A DNA stretch of 7,364 nt from Phenylobacterium sp. (GTDB lineage: Bacteria; Pseudomonadota; Alphaproteobacteria; Caulobacterales; Caulobacteraceae): assembly GCA_028291285.1 (NCBI GenBank), contig JAQGIJ010000580.1, positions 1-7,364 of the forward strand. The letters run 5' to 3'. The notes beneath the pieces were generated by a model. The model was not told the origin of the DNA, ran no database searches, and saw only the letters and a program-made list of their open reading frames with translations. Below, in pieces: positions 1 to 6,045 of this stretch; position 1 is the first letter of the stretch; each line of letters begins with the position of its first letter. The position numbers and the translations under genes are program-made.

Positions 1-16
1 GCAAGCCGGTGGTCAT
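1..16 (-). CDS. 5' end of a downstream tail or neck gene (first five codons only)
   Basis: An ATG at 16-14 opens a frame that runs off the left edge and encodes M-T-T-G-L. An AAGGA ribosome binding sequence lies about 8 bases upstream of the ATG, and the start is 36 bases after the stop of the preceding gene, as expected for the next gene of the same operon. In phages with this order of connector genes, the gene after the gp12-like neck terminator is often a DUF3383 tail sheath-like protein, and some of those begin in a similar way. Five residues cannot establish a family, so the product is left open. Confidence 0.5.
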
Positions 17-52
17 GTGCGTGTCCTTGAAGCTTGAGGGGTGGACGCCGCG

Positions 53-718
53 CTACGGCAGCAGCGGGCCGGAGTTGGCCGGGTCGGAGTAGTCGAGCGA
101 CGAGGCCCAGGAGGCGGAGCCGTGCGCGGGGACCGCGATCTGCGAGCCGTCGGCGAGGATGGCGAACGGCGTGCTGTCGATGGTCAGCACCGGGTACTCG
201 CGCCGGACCTCGCGGCGCAGCGTGACGGTGAGGTCGGAGCGCTGGAGCCAGACGTTCTTGATCAGCTCCGGCGCCTTGGAGAGGCCCCCGACAGAGGTCA
301 GGCCCATGCCGGCCAGGAACAGCGCCTCGCGGTTCTGGGCCAGCGCCAGGCCGTCCCTGAGCCGGCCGCCGTTGGCCTGACAGGCCGGGCCGTAGAAGCT
401 GCACAGGAGCTCGAGGGTCTCGTGGCGGATGATCACCAGGGCCCCGGACCCGGCGTTGCCGTTCGGGTCGTAGGTCTGGGCGGTGTAGGTGTCGGCCGGG
501 CGGCTCACGATGCCCACCGAGACCCAGTTGACCCCTGCGGCCGGGATCACGGGCGGCTCAGGCTGCCAGCGCGGCCGCACCGCGGCGTCGCGGTCCAGGC
601 CGGTGATGCCCGCCACCAGGTCGCCCATGAAGTCGTCGAGCGCGTCGTCCTCGAGCGGCGGGGCGATGCCGCTGTCGGGGAGGAGGTAGCCCCCGCTCGC
701 GCTGGTGTTGGCGGGCAT
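53..718 (-). CDS. Phage neck terminator protein, gp12-like (LIC_12616 type)
   Basis: A protein of 221 residues that resembles the phage neck terminator gp12-like family, thought to form the ring where the head-to-tail neck meets the top of the tail. Family-like blocks are RPRWQPEPPVIP (48-59), RHETLELLCSFYGP (98-111), the NREALFLAGMGL stretch (129-140) and a basic beta strand with RREVRREYPV (168-177). Residues 181-221 form an extra tail rich in Ser, Ala, Pro and Asp with no recognised domain. The ATG overlaps the previous gene's stop as TGATG and only a weak GGCGAG lies upstream, so translation is probably coupled to the head-closure gene. The family call rests on recalled sequence patterns; the placement at the end of the connector genes agrees with it. 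Confidence 0.82.
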   Translation of the reverse strand: MPANTSASGGYLLPDSGIAPPLEDDALDDFMGDLVAGITGLDRDAAVRPRWQPEPPVIPAAGVNWVSVGIVSRPADTYTAQTYDPNGNAGSGALVIIRHETLELLCSFYGPACQANGGRLRDGLALAQNREALFLAGMGLTSVGGLSKAPELIKNVWLQRSDLTVTLRREVRREYPVLTIDSTPFAILADGSQIAVPAHGSASWASSLDYSDPANSGPLLP

Positions 719-1119
719 CAGCTCGCCGCCACGTCGATCAGGTCCTGCGAGGAGCAGTCGGCCTGGATGAAGCCCCGGCCGTATCGGCTGAAGTCCTGCA
801 CCTTGTTCACGACGAACCGGTCGCCGCCCCAGACGATGATGTCGGGCTGGAAGACGAGGCCGGTCGCCGGATCCTTGCTCGCGCTCCGCAGCCGGAACGG
901 GGTGTGCACCTGGATCAGGCGCGGAAGGTTCTGCTGGTCCGGTCCGCGCTGGATCGGGGCGTCGCTCTGGGCCAGGACCACGCCGACGGGCGCCGGGGTG
1001 ATGGTGGTCTCCGTGGTGGTCGCCCTGCCCCTGACCAGCGTCTGGAGCCGGCGGATCACCGTCAGGACCTCGCAGAGATCCGGGTCGAGCAGGACGTCAG
1101 ATACGTCGAGGGCGGGCAT
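718..1119 (-). CDS. Putative head-closure (stopper) protein
   Basis: A small protein of 133 residues between the HK97 gp10-like gene and the neck terminator gene. The second half, DIIVWGGDRFVVNKVQ (93-108) followed by YGRGFIQADC (113-122), has the strand-turn-strand pattern ending in a G-x-G-F element seen in many small phage head-closure and head-tail joining proteins. Such proteins dock under the connector ring and hold the packaged DNA in the head. The ATG follows the previous stop after a 10-base gap and has a G-rich AGGGGG ribosome binding sequence about 6 bases upstream. The stop overlaps the next start (TGATG). The exact function is inferred from size and gene order; a tail-completion role is the main alternative. 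Confidence 0.7.
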   Translation of the reverse strand: MPALDVSDVLLDPDLCEVLTVIRRLQTLVRGRATTTETTITPAPVGVVLAQSDAPIQRGPDQQNLPRLIQVHTPFRLRSASKDPATGLVFQPDIIVWGGDRFVVNKVQDFSRYGRGFIQADCSSQDLIDVAAS

Positions 1120-1129
1120 GGCGGACCCC

Positions 1130-1621
1130 CTACGGTCGGATGACGAAGGTGACCGCTCGGCGCAATTGCCCAGTATCGATCAGCGGGCTCTCGCCGGTGC
1201 GGCCGCGAGCCTTGCGGGCCTGCAGCGTCCGCGGGCTGAGCGGGATGAAGGGCCCGGCCGTGATCTTCGCCTGCACCGCGCTCTGGGCGATCAGGCCGAC
1301 GGCCATGTGCGCCTGGTGCATGGCGTCGGTGGAACCGTCAAGGGATAGCTTGGCCGCGGCCTTGTAGCGCGCCGTCACCGCCTCGCTGGCGTTCTGCACG
1401 CCCGGCACGAGGAACGGCCTGGCCGGGATGTTCTGCGCCGGCGAGCCGGTCTCCATCAGGTAGCCGATGGCTGCGTTGGAGAGCGGCTTCGGGTCTTCCG
1501 GATCGGGCTTGCGCTCGGCGTTCTCGTCGGGGATGCCGACCAGCACCTGCTGTTTCGTCAGCGCCCGGATGGAGGCCAGCACGTCCCTGGTGCGGTCCTT
1601 GGTGACCTTCAGGCGGTTCAA
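1130..1621 (-). CDS. HK97 gp10-like neck / tail completion protein
   Basis: A protein of 163 residues resembling HK97 gp10-type and Mu gpG-type virion morphogenesis proteins, which take part in joining head and tail. Visible hallmarks are VLVGIPDENAERK near 26-38, a GSPAQNIPARPFLVPG block (59-74) where the P-x-R-P-F motif is typical, a helical middle with conserved-looking Gly and Ala residues, and a C-terminal PLIDTGQLRRAVTFVI (146-161), which matches the usual final D-T-G-x-L-R element. The start is a TTG at 1621-1619 that overlaps the TGA of the DUF4054 gene (TTGA). There is no good Shine-Dalgarno sequence, so the start depends on coupling and is the least certain part. A GTG a few codons later is possible, but its AGGGA lies too close. 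Confidence 0.8.
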   Translation of the reverse strand: MNRLKVTKDRTRDVLASIRALTKQQVLVGIPDENAERKPDPEDPKPLSNAAIGYLMETGSPAQNIPARPFLVPGVQNASEAVTARYKAAAKLSLDGSTDAMHQAHMAVGLIAQSAVQAKITAGPFIPLSPRTLQARKARGRTGESPLIDTGQLRRAVTFVIRP

Positions 1622-2001
1622 AGCTGAAGGCCGCCGGCGCCCATCATCTCGGCGTACTGGTGGAAGCGGACGCCATAGTCGGTGGCGTTCCAGTTCCCCG
1701 CGCCGTCGAGCGTCGTGGCGCCGGTGTCGTAGGAGGCGCTCACCTTGTCGACGGATTTCGCAGACAGCACCGTGGCCGACTGTCCTGGCGTGCCGCCGAC
1801 GGCCGCCACCGCGGCGCTGCGGGCCGCCTGGGTGAGGTTATGGGCGGTGAAGAGCTGCAGGCCGAGGTCGGTCAGCACGCCCCACGCGGAGGGGCTGACC
1901 ATGTTCGCCGCGATCCCGAGCCAGAACGTCACCTGGGCGTCGGGATAGGTGGTCGTGCTGGCGAACTCGGGGAAGTTCTGCCGGAAGGTCGCGGCGTCCA
2001 T
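1618..2001 (-). CDS. DUF4054 head-tail connector protein
   Basis: A protein of 127 residues matching the DUF4054 family of phage head-tail connectors, which form the adaptor ring beneath the portal. The N-terminal MDAATFRQNFPEF with a following YPDAQVTFWL is the family's typical helical opening. A conserved SAKSVDKVSASYDTG block occupies about 81-95, and the protein ends in the typical MMGAGGLQL (119-127). Its length is normal for the family. The ATG has an excellent AAGGAGG ribosome binding sequence 6 bases upstream. It lies 22 bases after the preceding gene and overlaps the next start. The order DUF4054, gp10-like, closure, neck terminator is a common connector series in phages with DUF2184 capsids. 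Confidence 0.9.
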   Translation of the reverse strand: MDAATFRQNFPEFASTTTYPDAQVTFWLGIAANMVSPSAWGVLTDLGLQLFTAHNLTQAARSAAVAAVGGTPGQSATVLSAKSVDKVSASYDTGATTLDGAGNWNATDYGVRFHQYAEMMGAGGLQL

Positions 2002-2023
2002 GGGCGGCCTCCTTCAGATGGGA

Positions 2024-2431
2024 TCAGGCCTCGGCGACGGTTTCGGGGGCCGCAGCCTCTTCCTCGGCGGTCACGTCTTCGGCCGCAGGCTCCTCGGCAG
2101 GCGCTTCGGCCGGTTGCTGGACGGGTTCCTGGGCTTCCGGCTCGCTTGCGGCCTCGCCCGCGAGCCCGGCCGGCGCCGTTTCGGCTTTGGGCGTCCTGGC
2201 GCGGCGCTGCTTCTTGTCCGACGGCGGAACGGTCGCAGCCCCCTCGCCCGAACCGCCAAGGATCGTGTCGTCGCCCATCTCGGCCACCGGCTCCGCCACG
2301 AGGTGCTCGCGGGTGTACCAGTGCTCGGCGACCTCGTCGGAGACCTCGTGGACGCCGGGCTCGAAACGAACGGGTGTGGCGTTCAGCGCGAGCAGCAGGT
2401 TGAAGCGCCTGGCGACGTTGATCTGGGGCAT
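2024..2431 (-). CDS. STY1053-like small phage protein with Ala/Pro/Glu tail
   Basis: A protein of 135 residues in two parts. The first 45 or so residues, opening MPQINVARRFNLLLALNATP and containing VHEVSDEVAEHWYTREHL (27-44), resemble the STY1053-type phage-associated proteins often found just after the major capsid gene. A basic patch KKQRRARTPK (73-82) follows, then a low-complexity acidic tail rich in Ala, Pro and Glu to the end. The start is set at the ATG at 2431-2429, with AGGA 9 bases upstream. The longer frame opening with TTG at 2491 is rejected because that codon lies in the T-run of the capsid terminator. The biochemical role is unknown; a capsid-associated or head-completion role would fit the position. 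Confidence 0.8.
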   Translation of the reverse strand: MPQINVARRFNLLLALNATPVRFEPGVHEVSDEVAEHWYTREHLVAEPVAEMGDDTILGGSGEGAATVPPSDKKQRRARTPKAETAPAGLAGEAASEPEAQEPVQQPAEAPAEEPAAEDVTAEEEAAAPETVAEA

Positions 2432-2489
2432 GGGAGAGGATCCTATTTCGCTCGCGGAAGCGGTCCGAGGCGGGATCGCTTGCGAGAGC

Positions 2490-2518
2490 AAAAAGGGGAC
2501 GGGCCGAAGCCCGCCCCC
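2490..2518 (-). terminator. Intrinsic terminator behind the major capsid gene
   Basis: Read on the minus strand, a G-rich arm (2518-2509) pairs with a C-rich arm (2504-2495) in a 10 base-pair stem. It is unbroken apart from one G-T wobble, is closed by a TTCG tetraloop (2508-2505), and is followed at once by five T residues (2494-2490). It starts 24 bases after the capsid stop codon. Stem, stable loop and T-run together are the standard features of Rho-independent termination. It should stop a fraction of transcripts after the capsid gene, so that capsid mRNA exceeds connector mRNA. No promoter could be recognised between it and the next gene. Confidence 0.9.
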
Positions 2519-2542
2519 GCTCTGTGCTATTCGGCGCCGGCG

Positions 2543-3646
2543 TCAGCCGATCCCGTCTCTCGATCCAACCGTCTCGGGATAGACGAGCTCCACGCGGCCG
2601 AGGCGCCCGTAGTAGGGAACCGCAACCCAGATGCCGCGATACTGCGGCTGCATGGCCTGGAGGGGGACGAACGGGAAGCGGACGTATTCCGGCCGCTGGC
2701 TGTAGGCCACCATGCGGTCGTAGGTCGCCGCCGAGCCGCCGGGGCCGTTGATGTTGGCCTTGTCCAGCCACTTCACCGGCAGGATCTCGAGCGGGCGCTT
2801 GAACTGCGCGGTCATGATGTTGTTTTCCTGAACGTAGCTCAGGATCGAGACGTTGCCGGCTTCCGACACCTTGACCGTCGAGATGTAGCCGAAGGGGTTC
2901 GGGGCGACGAGGACCTTGTCCGGCGGCGCCTTGTAGCCGCTGGCTGCCCAGACCGAGATCAGCAGCTCGTTGAAGTCCGCCACGATCTCGTCGGGCGTCT
3001 TCGTGACCCACTGCGGCGCGGCCGTGGAGCCGTTCGCGACGTTGCCCGTGTTCGTCACCAGCGTGTGGTTGACGAGGCCCGTCGCGCCGATCGCGGCGTC
3101 GCCGACATAGACCAGCTGGTCGATGTCCATGTTGCTCTTGAGGTTCAGCGCCGAGAGCATCTGGGTGTCGATGGGCCGGCCGAGCTGCTGCGCGGAGATG
3201 AGCTCGGGCACGGTGTAGGAGACCTCTTCCGCCCAGAGGGTCAGGTCGTTGACGACCTTCTGGATGTCGAGTTGGGCGCGCGGCAGGGTCGTGGTGGCCT
3301 TGCCGGCCCAGGAGATGCCCGCCGGCGCAGCGCCACCGGCCGAGCCGAAGCTCGAGGTGGTGTAGGAGCTGTGCTCGTCGCCCATCTGGACGTCGGTGCG
3401 CAGGTCGATGTCGCGATCCCAGGTCGTGGAGACCAGGGGCTCGTGGATCATCGGATCGAGGCGCTCGAGCTCCCCGATCAGGAAGGCGCCGGCGCTGTCG
3501 TAGGCCGCCTGGTCGAAGGTGACGAAGTTGTCCGTCAGGAAGCGGCGGCGGCTGCCGGCGATCAGCTTGCCGCGCAGGTCGTTGGCGGGGGAAGGGGCGA
3601 CGGCGCCACGGATGGGCGCGCCCTCCCAATTCAGGAAGTGCTTCAT
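2543..3646 (-). CDS. Major capsid protein, DUF2184 family (HK97 fold)
   Basis: The main shell protein of the head, 367 residues, matching the DUF2184 major capsid family, which is expected to have the HK97 fold. Family blocks seen in order are AYDSAGAFLIGELERLDP (48-65), TLWAEEVSYTVPELISAQQL (136-155) with GRPID after it, VYVGDAAIGATGLVN (169-183), TKTPDEIVADFNELLISVWA (205-224), YDRMVAYSQRPEYVRFPFVP (309-328), and the C-terminal GRLGRVELVYPETVGSRDGI (347-366). Length is normal for the family. Only about 40 residues precede the first conserved block, so there is no HK97-style delta domain. This fits the scaffold being supplied by the DUF2213 gene. The ATG has GAGGA 4-5 bases upstream. The gene is followed by its own terminator. 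Confidence 0.95.
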   Translation of the reverse strand: MKHFLNWEGAPIRGAVAPSPANDLRGKLIAGSRRRFLTDNFVTFDQAAYDSAGAFLIGELERLDPMIHEPLVSTTWDRDIDLRTDVQMGDEHSSYTTSSFGSAGGAAPAGISWAGKATTTLPRAQLDIQKVVNDLTLWAEEVSYTVPELISAQQLGRPIDTQMLSALNLKSNMDIDQLVYVGDAAIGATGLVNHTLVTNTGNVANGSTAAPQWVTKTPDEIVADFNELLISVWAASGYKAPPDKVLVAPNPFGYISTVKVSEAGNVSILSYVQENNIMTAQFKRPLEILPVKWLDKANINGPGGSAATYDRMVAYSQRPEYVRFPFVPLQAMQPQYRGIWVAVPYYGRLGRVELVYPETVGSRDGIG

Positions 3647-3717
3647 GGTGTCCTCATTTTGGGAAGGCCGCGCCCAGGCGGCAGTTGCTGCGAGAGCGAC
3701 GGTGACGCCGCTCAGGA

Positions 3718-4209
3718 TCAGATGTTGTAGGAGATCTCGACGATGCCGTTGGCGTCCGCCGGGCCCTCGAAGAAGGCGCCGGTGATGGCGACGCCCGTGC
3801 CGCCGCCGGCGGGCGAGGCGGAAGTGACGATGTCGCCCACGACGACGGTGCCGCCAGCCGTGGTCACGACGAACACGCCGCCACCCTTCGCGGCCGTGCC
3901 CTTGGCGAGGGTCACGGTCATGAAGCCGCGGCGCAGGCGGTCTGCGATGCCGCTGGCGGCCGGGGTCGCCGCGCCGCCGCCGGCCGCGTTGTTCTGCGTC
4001 GGATACGGCGACACCAGGAAGCCGACCACCACGGTGCCGGCGTCACCGCTGGCGACGGGTTGCAGCTTGCCGGAGACGAGCTTCACGGCGCCGCCGTAGA
4101 TGTTCGGAGGCGTTCCGGAATCGATGATGTCCTGCTGGACGGTGAGGCTGTCCGAGCGGGAGACGCGACCGGGAAAGCCCGCAGGCGCCCGGGTGGTGTA
4201 AGCCGTCAT
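3718..4209 (-). CDS. Capsid cement / decoration protein (gp24-like structural cement)
   Basis: A Gly-, Ala- and Val-rich protein of 163 residues resembling phage structural cement proteins, which bind the outside of the shell and stabilise it after expansion. The N-terminal APAGFPGRVSR (8-18) and GGAVKLVSGK (39-48), then VVGFLVSPYPTQ (61-72), RRGFMTVTL (93-101) and a final FEGPADANGIVEISYNI (147-163), follow the pattern of this family. The alternating Val and Gly runs suggest an all-beta fold. Its place directly before the major capsid gene is typical. The ATG has AAAGGAG 8 bases upstream. A decoration protein of another fold is the alternative. Confidence 0.83.
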   Translation of the reverse strand: MTAYTTRAPAGFPGRVSRSDSLTVQQDIIDSGTPPNIYGGAVKLVSGKLQPVASGDAGTVVVGFLVSPYPTQNNAAGGGAATPAASGIADRLRRGFMTVTLAKGTAAKGGGVFVVTTAGGTVVVGDIVTSASPAGGGTGVAITGAFFEGPADANGIVEISYNI

Positions 4210-4263
4210 GTGAAGGGCTCCTTTGCTGACGGGGTGGGGCGCAGCGCCTTGCGGGCGCCGGGC

Positions 4264-4986
4264 TTAGGCCTTGTTCGCCTTGCGGCGCTCGACGATCCGC
4301 GCCTGCATCCGGGCGGCGTTCATCTTCCCCTGCGGGATGTCGAACGGCCGCGCGTGGACGGAGGCGTTGTTGGCGGCCTTGGCGACCGCCGAGGCGGCGT
4401 CGAAGACCATCGCGACTTCGGAAGGACGGGCCTTGTCGAAGTCCATGGCGCGGCCGGCGAGGACCGCGTCGACGTGCACCTTGCGGGCGCTGTCGGCGAC
4501 GGCCGCCTTCAGGGCTGCGCGGCGAAGCGCGGTGATCGCGCCCACCTTCACCTTGGTGGCGGCGGCGTCGAAGGTCGGCAGGCGCACGCCGGGGGCCAGT
4601 ATCTCGGCCTTGGACATGGCGTCCTGGGCCGTAGACTTCTCGACCTCCTTCTCCTCGTCCTTGACCTCTTCGGCATCGGGGTCGGCGTCGGCGGCGGCCT
4701 CGACCGGCTTCAGCCCCGCCAGCGACGTGCCGATGCCCTCCAGGGCGTCCTCGATCTTCTTGAAGCGCTCCTCGTAGGGGTCCGCCTCATCCTCGGTCTC
4801 GGCCGCAGCGGCGGCGGGCGCCTCCGGCTGCTTCACCTCGATGACCAGGCGCTGGGGCTCATCGCCGTCGCCTTCATCGTCCATGGCCTCCTCGACCTTG
4901 CCGAGTTGTTCTTCGAGGGCAGCCTCGTCCTTCGCGCGGAAGGCCTTGCGGATGCCGTCGAGGATGCGGGTCGTGCGCTTGGCCAT
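4264..4986 (-). CDS. Putative nested scaffold protein from an internal in-frame start
   Basis: Within the DUF2213 gene and in the same frame, codon 194 is an ATG (4986-4984) with a near-ideal GAGGAG 6 bases upstream, far better than the site of the full-length gene. It falls a few residues after the end of the protease domain. Translation from it would give a 240-residue protein starting MAKRTTRILDGIRKAF, made of the acidic helical scaffold region plus the C-terminal domain. The layout is the one known for lambda C and Nu3, where protease and scaffold share a 3' end, so that scaffold is made in excess over protease. The start is seen in the sequence; its use is inferred. Confidence 0.6.
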   Translation of the reverse strand: MAKRTTRILDGIRKAFRAKDEAALEEQLGKVEEAMDDEGDGDEPQRLVIEVKQPEAPAAAAAETEDEADPYEERFKKIEDALEGIGTSLAGLKPVEAAADADPDAEEVKDEEKEVEKSTAQDAMSKAEILAPGVRLPTFDAAATKVKVGAITALRRAALKAAVADSARKVHVDAVLAGRAMDFDKARPSEVAMVFDAASAVAKAANNASVHARPFDIPQGKMNAARMQARIVERRKANKA

Positions 4987-5565
4987 CGCTGGCTCCTCTG
5001 CTGCGTCTTGGATTGCACATGCGGGGCCAGCACGGCCGCGCGCCACGAGGGCCACGTGATTGCCCAGGTTCTTGGTCTGCCGGGCGACACCCGGCTTGAT
5101 CTGCTCGACTTCGGTGTCGTAGCCGGCGGAAACCTCGATCTTGCCGGCCTCGACATCCTCGATCGCCTGCTGATCGGAGATGAGCAGGTCGGCGATGAGG
5201 TATTCGCTCTCCGCGCCCTCGCCGCGCCGCGGGTTCAGGACCGTGCCGACGGCATAGGTCTTGAAGTTCTGCGGCGTGACCGGGCAAGGCGGGTGATCGT
5301 TGGTCACCGGCTTGCCGGCGTAGCTCAGGATCGTGTCGGGCGCGAAGAGCACCTCGGCGTCGCGCATCACGGTGATCATCGCCGTGAACGGGCCCTGCTC
5401 GATGTCGGGCATCTCGGCCGCGGCGTAGAGCATGGGCCCGGTGCGGGCGATGCGGACGCCCTCGCAGAGCAGGAACCCGTCGGGCGTCCTGTACCGCGTC
5501 CGGCCGAGCTGCTCCGGCGCGTAGGTCGCCAGATCGACGACCGCTCGATCGGTCGCGCGCGCCAT
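4264..5565 (-). CDS. DUF2213 prohead protease with C-terminal scaffold region
   Basis: A protein of 433 residues. Residues 25-188 match DUF2213: RTPDGFLLCEGV (26-37), GKPVTNDHPP (84-93), YAVGTVLNPRRGEGAE (104-119), EVSAGYDTEVEQI (144-156) and GNHVALVARGRAGPACAI (168-185). DUF2213 proteins act as prohead maturation proteases. H91, S146 and H170 lie at spacings like those of the Ser-His-His triad of herpesvirus assemblin; that catalytic reading is inference. Residues 190-310 are charged, acidic and Ala-rich with helix-forming segments, as in scaffolds. Residues 320-433 form a second conserved-looking region with ALRRAAL and a basic end (RKANKA) that could bind capsid protein. The ATG is 4 bases after the preceding stop with a poor ribosome binding site, so it is probably coupled. 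Confidence 0.88.
   Translation of the reverse strand: MARATDRAVVDLATYAPEQLGRTRYRTPDGFLLCEGVRIARTGPMLYAAAEMPDIEQGPFTAMITVMRDAEVLFAPDTILSYAGKPVTNDHPPCPVTPQNFKTYAVGTVLNPRRGEGAESEYLIADLLISDQQAIEDVEAGKIEVSAGYDTEVEQIKPGVARQTKNLGNHVALVARGRAGPACAIQDAAEEPAMAKRTTRILDGIRKAFRAKDEAALEEQLGKVEEAMDDEGDGDEPQRLVIEVKQPEAPAAAAAETEDEADPYEERFKKIEDALEGIGTSLAGLKPVEAAADADPDAEEVKDEEKEVEKSTAQDAMSKAEILAPGVRLPTFDAAATKVKVGAITALRRAALKAAVADSARKVHVDAVLAGRAMDFDKARPSEVAMVFDAASAVAKAANNASVHARPFDIPQGKMNAARMQARIVERRKANKA
4993..4998 (-). promoter_or_regulatory. Internal ribosome binding site for nested scaffold
   Basis: Minus-strand GAGGAG inside the DUF2213 coding region, separated by 6 bases from the in-frame ATG at 4986. Strength and spacing are optimal for initiation. 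The codons it spans encode A-E-E-P, a linker with little sequence demand, so the motif is free to be kept for translation. Confidence 0.6.
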
Positions 5566-5569
5566 TGGC

Positions 5570-5977
5570 TTAGGCGCTCACCGGCATGAGCTGCGACACG
5601 ATCACGTTCGTCGCGAGGCAGGTGAACCTGCAGCGCTTGGCGTTGGTGAGCGTGACCGAGGCCCCAGCGGTCCCGCCGTCGATCTGGTCCGAGGCGCCGT
5701 TAGGGAACACCTTGATGGGGCTCGCGCCGTCGTTGATCACGACCTGCGACTGGCCCGGCGTGAGCGCGGCCAGCGTGACCGCATCGCCGGAGGTCACGGC
5801 GGTGCTGACGCGGTTGATCGCCTTGGTCAGCGCCAGGCCGCCGACGCGGGTCTGGGTGGTCGAGGCGGTCAGCGCATTGGCCACCGACTCGGCGTTGACG
5901 CCCAAGGTCGTGATCGAGACGAAGATGCCCAGGGCGCGGCGGAGCTTGCCCTTCAGGACGTAGTCGGGGAGCGACAT
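5570..5977 (-). CDS. Small putative virion structural protein, beta-rich
   Basis: A protein of 135 residues without a family name I can give. It opens with a short basic helix (MSLPDYVLKGKLRRALGIFV). Residues 50-130 then carry the pattern AVTLAALTPGQSQVVINDGA (66-85), PIKVFPNGASDQIDGGTAGA (87-106) and VTLTNAKRCRFTCLATN (108-124). This valine- and glycine-rich strand pattern recurs in many phage-encoded small proteins that look like beta-sandwich decoration or fibre domains. There is no signal peptide or membrane segment. The ATG has GGAG 7 bases upstream, and the stop is 4 bases before the DUF2213 start, so the two are in one operon. A surface-exposed head protein is the likeliest role, by inference. 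Confidence 0.75.
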   Translation of the reverse strand: MSLPDYVLKGKLRRALGIFVSITTLGVNAESVANALTASTTQTRVGGLALTKAINRVSTAVTSGDAVTLAALTPGQSQVVINDGASPIKVFPNGASDQIDGGTAGASVTLTNAKRCRFTCLATNVIVSQLMPVSA

Positions 5978-6002
5978 GGCGGTTCTCCGGAAAAGGTTGG
6001 GC

Positions 6003-6033
6003 CGAAAGCCGCGCCAAGCTGCACTTTCGCGGC
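6003..6033. repeat. Inverted repeats between divergent genes
   Basis: CGAAAG (6003-6008) is mirrored by CTTTCG (6024-6029), and the overlapping GCCGCG (6008-6013) by CGCGGC (6028-6033). The two pairings exclude each other. They lie between the plus-strand ORF start at 6046 and the minus-strand start at 5977. This could be an operator or an mRNA hairpin in the leader of the minus-strand gene. No T-run follows on either strand, so it is not an obvious terminator. Short GC-rich repeats occur by chance in such DNA. Confidence 0.35.
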
Positions 6034-6045
6034 TATGGTCGGGCT

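Noticed and set aside
41..1348. Plus-strand open frame of 435 codons at the left end
   Set aside because: It is antisense to three connector genes with family motifs, and its product is an Arg/Ala/Gly/Val-biased translation without any recognisable domain.
2432..2491. Longer N-terminus for the STY1053-like protein starting at a TTG at 2491
   Set aside because: The codon lies in the T-run of the capsid terminator, and the added residues look like untranslated leader. The ATG at 2431 begins the family-like MPQINV.
1929..3629. Minus-strand open frame of 566 codons overlapping the capsid gene
   Set aside because: It is out of frame with the capsid gene on the same strand, crosses a strong terminator, and is extremely rich in Arg, Pro and Gly: a shadow.
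1949..3730. Plus-strand open frame of 593 codons opposite the capsid gene
   Set aside because: It is antisense to the clearly recognisable DUF2184 capsid gene and spans the terminator and three genes. Its translation is Arg/Gly/Val/Asp-rich with no domain, as expected for a shadow frame in high-GC DNA.
4242..4260. Hairpin between the DUF2213 and cement genes
   Set aside because: On the minus strand a 7 bp stem with a CGCAA loop can form, but no T-run follows, so it is not an intrinsic terminator; GC-rich chance pairing is likely.
4060..5589. Plus-strand open frame of 509 codons opposite the DUF2213 and cement genes
   Set aside because: It covers the whole protease-scaffold gene in antisense, shows repetitive Leu/Gly/Arg/His composition and no motif. 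The minus frame has conserved motifs.
5978..6045. Sigma-70 promoters for the divergent genes
   Set aside because: TTGGGC and TATGGT on the plus strand are about 31 bases apart, and TTGGCG with TTTTCC on the minus strand has correct spacing but a poor -10. Neither is convincing.
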